Assembly: GCA_028820945.1 (NCBI GenBank)
Contig: JAPPHW010000397.1
Location: 1 to 12,496 of the forward strand
DNA from: Defluviicoccus sp.
GTDB taxonomy: Bacteria > Pseudomonadota > Alphaproteobacteria > MPNO01
DNA length: 12,496 nucleotides
Direction of reading: 5' to 3'
The first letter of the stretch is position 1. Every line of letters begins with the position of its first letter. Made by a program: the position numbers and the translations under genes. A model generated the notes under the pieces. It was not told where the DNA came from. It did not search any database and saw only the letters and a list, made by a program, of their open reading frames with translations. Shown here in pieces: positions 7,745 through 12,496 of this stretch.

Positions 7745-7869
7745 CGGTCGACCGGGCGAACGGCCTGTGTACCGGAGTGTTTCCAACCGGTCGGGCGAAT
7801 CGGAACGCGAGTTTCGGCGCGCCGGCGTCTTCCTCATCGCCGTTCCCTCCGTTGCCCCGCTTTCCCCAG

Positions 7870-7900
7870 CGTCATGCCCGGAACAAGTACGGGCATGACG
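7870..7900. repeat. Perfect 11-bp palindromic stem-loop (REP-like)
   Basis: CGTCATGCCCG (7870-7880) is repeated inverted as CGGGCATGACG (7890-7900) around a 9-nt loop. The CGTCATGCCCG...CGGGCAT form resembles abundant intergenic palindromes of alphaproteobacterial chromosomes. It may act as a transcript-processing or attenuating hairpin between the YceI and b561 genes. No T-run follows, so it is not a classical terminator. Confidence 0.55.
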
Positions 7901-7980
7901 GCCGGGAGGGACAAGAGTGCCGGAGAAGGCCCCCCCCCCCCGACAAAGTACCAGCCCAAAGGCGCACAGCCCGCGCCGGA

Positions 7981-8020
7981 AATCCGAACCGGACAGCAGT
8001 GGCTCAAGGCCCGGGTGACG
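7981..8020 (-). repeat. Dispersed intergenic repeat, copy 2 (inverted relative to copy 1)
   Basis: On the minus strand this reads CGTCAC, 12 nt, CCACTGCTGTCCGGTT, CGGATT, matching the other two copies. With copy 1 it brackets about 200 bp that includes the palindrome and the C12 tract. Confidence 0.45.
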
Positions 8021-8066
8021 GCGGAGCGAACGACAGACCGTGCGTCGGACACATGAAGCGCCGCCG

Positions 8067-8642
8067 TTACCGGCGTACCCCTTCGAGGGAGAGGAAGAAG
8101 TCCATCGACTCCGAGGCGGGCCCCAGCATGCGGCCGGCGTTGAAATCCCTGCGGTTTATCGTAACCGAGCCCTCGAAACCGGCGCGGTAACCGCCCCAGG
8201 GATCGTCACCCTCGCCCACCTTCTTCACCGCGATGGCGATGGGTTCGGTCACGCCCATCAGGGTCAGGTTCCCCTTCATCGTGCCGCCCTCGGCGTCGCC
8301 CTCATAGCCGGTGCTGACGAAGCTCGCCTTGGGGAACTTCTTCACGTTGAGAAAACCGGGCGAGCGCAGGTGCTTGTCGCGCTCGGCGTGGCCGGTGTCG
8401 ATGCTGGCGGTCTCGATCTCGACCGAGACCGTCTGCGCCCCCGGCCCCGCCGCCGGATCGTACGTGAAGCTCCCCGAAATCCTGTCGAAGACACCGACCA
8501 TCCAGGAATAGCCGAGATGGGAGATCCTGAACTGGACGACGCTGTGCGCCGGATCGATCCGGTATTCGACGGCACCGGCACCGGCGACCGGAAATGCGAG
8601 GACGGCCGCGCCAAGGGCGGCCGCCAGAATGCGTTTGTTCAT
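8067..8642 (-). CDS. YceI family periplasmic lipid-binding protein
   Basis: A 191-residue secreted protein. Residues 1-24 form a Sec signal peptide (MNKR, hydrophobic core, AGAGA with likely cleavage after A24). The mature part begins VEYRIDPAHSVVQFRISHLG, the diagnostic YceI opening, and continues with DPAAGPGAQTVSVEIETASIDTG, HLRSPGFLNVKKFPKASF, GNLTLMGVTEPI and a C-terminal FEGSVTINRRDF. YceI proteins have a lipocalin-like barrel that binds polyisoprenoid or other long lipids, for example quinones. The start ATG at 8642 has GGAGA at good spacing, and the gene starts 18 nt after the DUF1501 stop, so the two are probably co-transcribed. The cytochrome b561 gene follows. A lipid or quinone carrier paired with a quinol-oxidising b561 is a reasonable joint role, but this is inference. 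Confidence 0.94.
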   Translation of the reverse strand: MNKRILAAALGAAVLAFPVAGAGAVEYRIDPAHSVVQFRISHLGYSWMVGVFDRISGSFTYDPAAGPGAQTVSVEIETASIDTGHAERDKHLRSPGFLNVKKFPKASFVSTGYEGDAEGGTMKGNLTLMGVTEPIAIAVKKVGEGDDPWGGYRAGFEGSVTINRRDFNAGRMLGPASESMDFFLSLEGVRR

Positions 8643-8660
8643 GTTTTCTCCATTCGGTGC

Positions 8661-9830
8661 TCAAGCCGTGCGAAACAGGTTCTCGGCTGGCTTGAGGCCG
8701 CGGCTGTCGGGAAAGACCTCGTCCTCGACGACGGCCGCGGAAACGTCAAGGTGGCCGATGAGCGCTGCCTTGAAAAGGCTCTCGTAAGCTGTCGTCGGCC
8801 GGATATCCCGTCCCTCGTAAAGCGCGGTCCCGCTCAGCCCCGGCCAGTCGCCGGCAACCCTGCCGCCGTTCACCGCGCCGCCCAACAGCAGCGCGAGGCC
8901 GCCCACGCCGTGATCCGTGCCCTCGCTGCCGTTCTCCGCCGCGGTTCGCCCGAACTCGGAAACGACCATGACGACGGTGCCAGGCCAATGGGCGCCCAGC
9001 CCGTTCTTGAGGGCGACGATGCCAGCCGACAATTGTCCGAACAAGCGCGCGAGCCGCCAATCCTGTCCGAAATGGGTATCCCAGCCCTGGGACTCGATTG
9101 CCGCGACGCGCGGGCCGTCTTCCCGCGCCAGCAATTGCCCCGCCGCGCTCCCCGCCATCTCCAGCTCCTTGCCGCGTTCGGCCTCTCCGCCCATGGAGGG
9201 AGCCATGCTGCCCCCGGCATCCGCCAACACGCGGGCGAACAGCGGATCGCCGCGATAGGCATGGGCGAGACGCCGGAGAAAATCCTCGTCCGCCCTGGGC
9301 AGCGGGCTGTCGGCCCATGTGGCAACCGGCGCCGGCCCCTGCAGCAGGAGCGGCACCGCGGGTCCGAGCGCCAGGCCGAGGCGGCGTTCGCCCCGGTCGA
9401 GGCTGGCGATGGCGCGGTTGAGCCAGCCGTCCTTCGCTCCGAACGGAATGCCGGTGCCGTTCTCCAGCAGGTTCTGCCCGTCGAAATGAGAGCGGTTGCG
9501 ATAGCGTGTCGTCGCCGCCGGAACGACGAGCATCTCGCCTTCCCGATAAAGGCGGTGGAGCGACGCGAGGGCGGGGTGCAGACCGAAACGGCCGTCGAGG
9601 TCCAGCGCACCCCCCGCCTCTCCCGGCGGCGCCAGCGCGAGCTTGGGCCGGAGCCGCGCGTATTCGGGGTCGGCATAGAATGGCACGGCGTGGAGACCAT
9701 CGAGCCCACCCCGCAGGACCAAGACGACGAGCCTTTTCTCGGTGGGCGCCGAGGCGAAAGCCATGCGAGGGCCGACGGCGGTAATCCCCGTCGCGCCCGC
9801 CAACTTCAGAAACAGGCGGCGGTCCGGCAT
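8661..9830 (-). CDS. DUF1501 domain protein, Tat-exported
   Basis: A 389-residue DUF1501 protein (alkaline-phosphatase/sulfatase-like superfamily) of unknown activity. The N-terminus has a twin-arginine signal, DRRLFLKLAG, then a hydrophobic stretch ending ASA, so export of the folded protein is expected. Family landmarks are LVVLVLRGGLDGLHAVP near residue 35, IESQGWDTHFGQ, SEFGRT (291-296) and GTDHG (304-308), followed by LLLGGAVNGG. I start at ATG 9830 because AGGAG (9837-9841) lies 6 nt upstream. A second ATG at 9836 overlaps the DUF1800 stop as ATGA but abuts the AGGAG with no spacing. It directly follows DUF1800, a pairing seen in many bacteria, and precedes YceI by 18 nt. Confidence 0.93.
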   Translation of the reverse strand: MPDRRLFLKLAGATGITAVGPRMAFASAPTEKRLVVLVLRGGLDGLHAVPFYADPEYARLRPKLALAPPGEAGGALDLDGRFGLHPALASLHRLYREGEMLVVPAATTRYRNRSHFDGQNLLENGTGIPFGAKDGWLNRAIASLDRGERRLGLALGPAVPLLLQGPAPVATWADSPLPRADEDFLRRLAHAYRGDPLFARVLADAGGSMAPSMGGEAERGKELEMAGSAAGQLLAREDGPRVAAIESQGWDTHFGQDWRLARLFGQLSAGIVALKNGLGAHWPGTVVMVVSEFGRTAAENGSEGTDHGVGGLALLLGGAVNGGRVAGDWPGLSGTALYEGRDIRPTTAYESLFKAALIGHLDVSAAVVEDEVFPDSRGLKPAENLFRTA

Positions 9831-9832
9831 CG

Positions 9833-11179
9833 TCATCTCCTCTGGAATTCGGCCGAAGCGAGCGCCAGCGCCACGCCGGCATCGCCCGACGGGGCGAGAT
9901 CGACCATGCGCCGCGTCTCCGCCGAGGCGACGGGACCGAGCACCCGTTCGAGCAGCGCGCCGGGCCGTTCGGATGTACCCGCCCTGACCGCTATCGCGCG
10001 GAGCCACTCGATCCGCCTCAAGAGCGACTCCGGGGCGATCCAGCGGCCCGCCTCGTCCGGCCAGCCCTGCGGCGACGGCGCGTTGAACGGGAGTTGCCCC
10101 ATCGTCTTGAGCGGCACGCCGAGGGTTCGCACGGTGACATCGCCGATGCCGAGCGCGCGCAGCGCCGATATGACGAGCTCGTACGGCGTCTTGACCTTGG
10201 GAAGCGGGTCTCGCCACACCGCGTCCAGATCGACCAGCGCGCGCGACACTTCGGCCAGATCGCCGCCGCTCTCCAGAAAGACATGGGCGATGCGCGCCAC
10301 CTCCGGCTCGGGCGGGTCGTCGGCCACGAAATGCCGCACCAGCTTGGTCGCGACGAAGCGCGCGGTCGAAGGGTGAGTCGCGAGGTCGCGCATGACCGAC
10401 CTGGCCTCCTCGATCCCGCCTTCCGGATAGACCTTGCCGAGCACCGTCTTCGGTCCGGGCTCGTGCACCCAGCGCCGGAAGACGAACCCGCCGGAAACGG
10501 GCCGGGACCTCCCCGGGCCCACCATCCCGCCGTGGGTCCAGCCGGTCAGGGCCTTGGCGAATTCGGTGACGTCGGCCTGCGTATAGCCGCCGTTCACGCC
10601 CAGCGTATGCAGTTCCAGGATCTCGCGGGCCAGGTTCTCGTTGATGCCGCGGCCGCTGCGCCTGCCGACCCGGGAGTTGGGGCCAAACGACATGTTGTTG
10701 TCGAGATAGGACACCATGCAGACATGCCCGGCGACGGCGAGCAGCATGTCCTCGAACCGGCCGAACACGTGCGGGCGGATGGCTTCGCGCTCGTAGGCCG
10801 GAAGGGCGGGACCGATAATCGCCTTGGTGCGCGAGACGGTGAAATGGTTGGACCAGAACAGCACCATGCGCTCCGCGAAGGGCGTGCCCGTCCCGACCGC
10901 GTGGCGCGCGCGGGCGGCGGTCTCGGGCCCGAAACTCTCCCGGTAGTGGCGGCGCGCGGTCTCGTTGAGCGCCTCCGGGCTTTCCAGCCGCGCCTCGTGG
11001 ATCTCCTTCATGATGGAGGCCGCGCCGGGGAAGGATGAGAGGCCGGCGGGAATCTCCTGCCGGCGCTCGATCTGGTTCCGGGTCCATCCTCTCGGATCCG
11101 CCTCGACATCGTCCGCCTCGCCGGGAGCGACGCCGAGGCCGAAGCGGTTGAGCGCGATAAAGGCGGCAATGTTCTTCAC
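9833..11179 (-). CDS. DUF1800 domain protein
   Basis: A 448-residue DUF1800 protein of unknown function and full length. Recognisable blocks are the N-terminal AFIALNRFGLG (residues 6-16), MVLFWSNHF, VSYLDNNMSFGPNS, GINENLAREILELHTLGVNGGYTQ with ALTGWT following, and LPFNAPSPQGWPD in the C-terminal third. No clear signal peptide is seen. The GTG start at 11179 is preceded by GGAGGA with 8-nt spacing. It heads the DUF1800-DUF1501-YceI unit, its stop overlapping the following start region. A GTTAAC palindrome lies about 80 nt upstream. DUF1800/DUF1501 pairs are widely conserved together, implying joint work in the envelope; the reaction is not known. Confidence 0.93.
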   Translation of the reverse strand: MKNIAAFIALNRFGLGVAPGEADDVEADPRGWTRNQIERRQEIPAGLSSFPGAASIMKEIHEARLESPEALNETARRHYRESFGPETAARARHAVGTGTPFAERMVLFWSNHFTVSRTKAIIGPALPAYEREAIRPHVFGRFEDMLLAVAGHVCMVSYLDNNMSFGPNSRVGRRSGRGINENLAREILELHTLGVNGGYTQADVTEFAKALTGWTHGGMVGPGRSRPVSGGFVFRRWVHEPGPKTVLGKVYPEGGIEEARSVMRDLATHPSTARFVATKLVRHFVADDPPEPEVARIAHVFLESGGDLAEVSRALVDLDAVWRDPLPKVKTPYELVISALRALGIGDVTVRTLGVPLKTMGQLPFNAPSPQGWPDEAGRWIAPESLLRRIEWLRAIAVRAGTSERPGALLERVLGPVASAETRRMVDLAPSGDAGVALALASAEFQRR

Positions 11180-11257
11180 GACGACGGTCCTCCGCTATGC
11201 CCTAATCACGCGCGGGGCGCGGGAATCCGTCGCCCGGGCAGCATCGGCGGCGGGGCG

Positions 11258-11277
11258 GTGTTAACCACAGTTAACAC
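11258..11277. promoter_or_regulatory. GTTAAC palindrome, operator-like site upstream of DUF1800
   Basis: GTGTTAAC (11258-11265) and GTTAACAC (11270-11277) form an 8-bp perfect dyad with a CACA spacer. It is AT-rich against a very GC-rich background and lies 79 nt upstream of the DUF1800 start. TTAA-N6-TTAA is close to the CtrA site TTAA-N7-TTAA, and TTAACCACA is one base from a DnaA box (TTATCCACA). Which protein binds, if any, is unknown. Confidence 0.45.
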
Positions 11278-11435
11278 TGCGGCGACCCGGCCCCGCCCGC
11301 GGAGCGGCCGCGCCGGTCTTCCGAACCGGTCCCGCAGCAATCCCCGCCAACCCGCTGGCGCGGCGGAGAGATCGGCCGGTCCCGCCCCCCTCGAACGGCG
11401 CGGACGGGGGAGCCGCCGCGTCCCCGGGGGACACG

Positions 11436-11457
11436 AAAAATAGTCCCATATCGGGAC
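11436..11457 (-). terminator. Weak intrinsic terminator downstream of the selenoprotein gene
   Basis: On the minus strand GTCCC (11457-11453), a 5-nt loop and GGGAC (11447-11443) are followed by TA and then TTTTT (11440-11436). The stem is short, but order, orientation and T-run fit a terminator for transcripts leaving the gene that ends at 11594. Confidence 0.4.
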
Positions 11458-11459
11458 AA

Positions 11460-11475
11460 TGTTTCACGTGAAACA
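11460..11475. other. parS: parS centromere site 1 (ParB-binding)
   Basis: TGTTTCACGTGAAACA is a perfect 16-bp palindrome and an exact match to the consensus parS bound by chromosomal ParB/Spo0J. Such sites load ParB clamps and direct origin segregation with ParA and SMC. Neither parA nor parB is in this window. Confidence 0.88.
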
Positions 11476-11476
11476 A

Positions 11477-11495
11477 AGGTCAGCACTGTTGACCT
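11477..11495. repeat. Inverted repeat between the two parS sites
   Basis: AGGTCA (11477-11482) and TGACCT (11490-11495) form a 6-bp dyad with a 7-nt loop. It is centred exactly on the midpoint of the two parS sites, turning the whole 11460-11512 stretch into a near-perfect dyad (22 of 23 pairs). Confidence 0.6.
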
Positions 11496-11496
11496 A

Positions 11497-11512
11497 TGTT
11501 TCACGTGAAACA
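11497..11512. other. parS: parS centromere site 2 (ParB-binding)
   Basis: A second exact TGTTTCACGTGAAACA, whose palindrome extends one base each side to 18 bp (11496-11513). It lies 37 bp from site 1 centre to centre, about 3.5 helical turns. Confidence 0.88.
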
Positions 11513-11540
11513 TTGGAGCGGATCCGTCTCTCTCCTATCC

Positions 11541-11579
11541 CGTCACGCGGACCCGTTCCATTGCCGTCCGGTTCGGGTG
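11541..11579 (+). repeat. Dispersed intergenic repeat, copy 3
   Basis: CGTCAC, 11 nt, CCATTGCCGTCCGGTT, CGGGT: the same arrangement as the two copies in the YceI-b561 gap, here just downstream of the selenoprotein stop. Confidence 0.45.
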
Positions 11580-11593
11580 TTGGCGGCGCCGCG

Positions 11594-12496
11594 TCAGTGC
11601 CAGTCGTCGATGCCGAGCGCCGCGCGTTCCTCGACGGTCTTTTCCAGCTTGAACGGCTCGACCGGGATGCCCGTCGCGTCGGCGATGCGCACCACCGCGT
11701 TGAACGAGGCGACCACGCCGGCCGCGTCGACGAAGCCTTCCTCGCCGATCGCGGCGATCAGCGCCTTCCGCGTGCGTTCCAGCTCGGCCTCCGCGCCGCC
11801 GACGACCGCCTCGGCGAAGTCGATCAGCTGCCTTCCGTGCGGCACCCCGCCATCGCCGTCCCCGGTGACGCCGTCGAGCGAGTAGTTCTCTCCGTAATGC
11901 TCGCCGCTCTCACGGAGCAGCATCACATGCCCGGCGGTTCAGTATCGGCACCGGTTGATCAGCGAGACCCGGGCGGCGACGAGCTCCATCTGGGCGTGAC
12001 CGATCGCGCGGTATTCGTTGGCGAAGTCCTTGAGCGCGAACTGCGGCAGGTAGATGACGTCGTCGAGTTCGAAGAAGGCCGCGACCTCGGCCGGGACGAC
12101 GCTCATCCCCCGGTGGATGTTGGCGACCAGATCGGGCGTCTTGCCGCCATAGGGGTCGGGATCGGCGTCGGTGACGTCCTCCGGCTCGAGCGTGGCGACC
12201 CAGGCGAGGGTCTTCCTGGCATTCGCCGGCCGGCGGCGGGACGGGCTGCCCGGCGCCGGTTCGGGAAGCGGCCGCGGCGGGATCCCGAGTCCCTTCGCCA
12301 GCGTGTCCAGTGCCGTCGCGACGGAGACCACGCCCACGATCTCCACATACTCCGTCTCGGAAAGGCCGGTATCCATCATGCGGTCGAACCAGGATTCGGT
12401 CAGGCGTCCCGAATCGGTCCGGATGCGGTGGACGACCTCCACGACATTGTCGGGCAGGGCGCTCGTCGAATCGTGGGTTCCGTCCACGGCGAACGG
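11594..12496 (-). CDS. AhpD/CMD-family selenoprotein (CxxU), UGA-decoded; N-terminus cut by right edge
   Basis: A single reading frame interrupted only by TGA at 11941-11939. Counted from a GTG at 12487 it gives 182 residues, the UGA, then 114 more. At the UGA the reading is C180-R-Y-U183-T-A-G-H187, with E168 twelve residues before the cysteine. This E-x11-C-x2-U-x3-H spacing equals the AhpD active site (Glu118, Cys130, Cys133, His137), so selenocysteine replaces the second CxxC cysteine. The part after the UGA (MLLRESG, then LIDFAEAVVG, VDAAGVVASFNAVVRIADATGIP) is a normal continuation of the family, not decayed sequence. AhpD-like and CMD-domain selenoproteins are a known bacterial class, likely thiol/selenol peroxidases or oxidoreductases. 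The frame stays open past 12487 to the edge and no ribosome-binding site precedes that GTG, so the true start lies outside. A disabled gene or base error is the alternative. Automated callers would split it into two ORFs. Confidence 0.8.
11902..11936 (-). promoter_or_regulatory. bSECIS-like hairpin directly 3' of the in-frame UGA
   Basis: On the minus strand GCTGCTCCGTGAGAGC (11921-11906) folds as GCT-g-CTC / GAG-AGC, six pairs with a bulged G and a CGU apical loop that has G at its second position. The loop starts 24 nt after the UGA, inside the window known for bacterial SECIS. CGCC (11936-11933) can pair with GGCG (11905-11902) as a lower stem with an asymmetric internal loop. It would bind SelB carrying Sec-tRNA. 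Confidence 0.6.
11939..11941 (-). other. In-frame UGA, probable selenocysteine codon
   Basis: The TGA follows TGC-CGA-TAC (Cys-Arg-Tyr) and is followed in frame by ACC-GCC-GGG-CAT (Thr-Ala-Gly-His). It is the only stop in the 903-nt frame before the terminal TGA at 11596. Confidence 0.8.

Larger units (their letters stand above)
7657..8066. other. 410-nt intergenic region between YceI and cytochrome b561 genes
   Basis: No credible gene is seen here; short frames on both strands lack family features and ribosome-binding sites. The region holds a 12-bp perfect palindrome CCGGTCGACCGG (7744-7755), an 11-bp stem-loop (7870-7900), a run of twelve C (7930-7941), and two copies of a dispersed short repeat in opposite orientation, near 7709-7744 and 7981-8020. 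It is unusually long for a gap inside a yceI-b561 pair and looks like an inserted repeat-rich element. Confidence 0.6.
11180..11593. other. 414-nt intergenic region with parS sites
   Basis: No gene is supported here. The region holds a GTTAAC palindrome (11258-11277), very GC-rich DNA of no recognised content (about 11280-11430), a weak minus-strand terminator (11436-11457), two parS sites and a copy of the dispersed repeat (11541-11579). Short frames beginning MFHVKH are just translations of parS. Confidence 0.7.

Noticed and set aside
7870..7900. CRISPR repeat or intrinsic terminator
   Set aside because: There is only one copy with no regularly spaced repeats, and no T-run follows on either strand.
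7665..8056. Small ORFs of 60-77 codons in the YceI-b561 gap
   Set aside because: They overlap the palindrome, C12 tract and dispersed repeats, lack ribosome-binding sites and look like translated repeat DNA.
6361..8190. 609-codon plus-strand ORF
   Set aside because: It crosses the hydantoinase start, the whole b561 gene and an intergenic repeat region, with no family features.
8040..10376. 778-codon plus-strand ORF
   Set aside because: It runs antisense to the YceI, DUF1501 and DUF1800 genes, all of which have clear family motifs; long antisense frames are common at this GC content.
11261..11513. Minus-strand ORFs starting MFHVKH, and a plus-strand ORF from 11496 with the same opening
   Set aside because: ATGTTTCACGTGAAACA encodes MFHVK on either strand, so these starts are by-products of parS; the rest is low-complexity R/G/P-rich translation of GC-rich DNA.
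11594..11926. Separate 110-codon gene downstream of a 182-codon gene
   Set aside because: It is in frame with the upstream ORF across one TGA, has no ribosome-binding site of its own, and its sequence is the second half of the AhpD-like domain; the selenoprotein reading explains both.

Overview
The window is GC-rich (clearly above 60% by eye) and densely coded. Gene content, codon use and a pair of consensus parS centromere sites suggest the chromosome of an alphaproteobacterium, probably not far from the replication origin. The taxonomic placement is inference; no rRNA, tRNA or typing gene is present.

Left part (1-7000), catabolic region. A two-gene minus-strand unit reads out of the left edge: a flavodoxin-fold NAD(P)H:quinone oxidoreductase, then a class A FAD aromatic-ring monooxygenase that is cut by the edge. 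Divergent from it is a plus-strand maleate isomerase/arylmalonate decarboxylase-family enzyme with two catalytic-type cysteines. Converging on that gene is a tightly packed minus-strand operon: hydantoinase A/5-oxoprolinase-type protein, class III (GSAM-like) aminotransferase, a duplicated ferredoxin-like (EthD-type) small protein and a PcaC-like carboxymuconolactone decarboxylase. The last three genes are joined by GTGA and ATGA stop/start overlaps. Together they look like a pathway for an aromatic or cyclic-amide compound, with ring hydroxylation, quinone reduction, lactam or imide opening, transamination and isomerisation or decarboxylation of the resulting acids. The substrate cannot be read from the sequence.

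Middle part (7000-11180), envelope/redox operon, all on the minus strand: DUF1800, then DUF1501 (Tat-exported), then YceI (Sec-exported, lipid-binding lipocalin-like), then, after a 410-nt gap, a four-helix di-haem cytochrome b561. The gap holds an 11-bp palindrome, a C12 tract and two inverted copies of a short dispersed repeat.

Right part (11180-12496). A 414-nt intergenic region carries a GTTAAC palindrome, a weak minus-strand terminator and two perfect 16-bp parS sites arranged as a larger dyad. A third copy of the dispersed repeat lies beside the next gene. That gene, on the minus strand, looks at first like two ORFs of 182 and 110 codons. It is better read as one AhpD/CMD-family selenoprotein in which an in-frame UGA encodes selenocysteine in a CxxU motif at the exact position of the AhpD CxxC. 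A SECIS-like hairpin lies directly downstream of the UGA. This gene and the parS cluster are the most notable items in the window.
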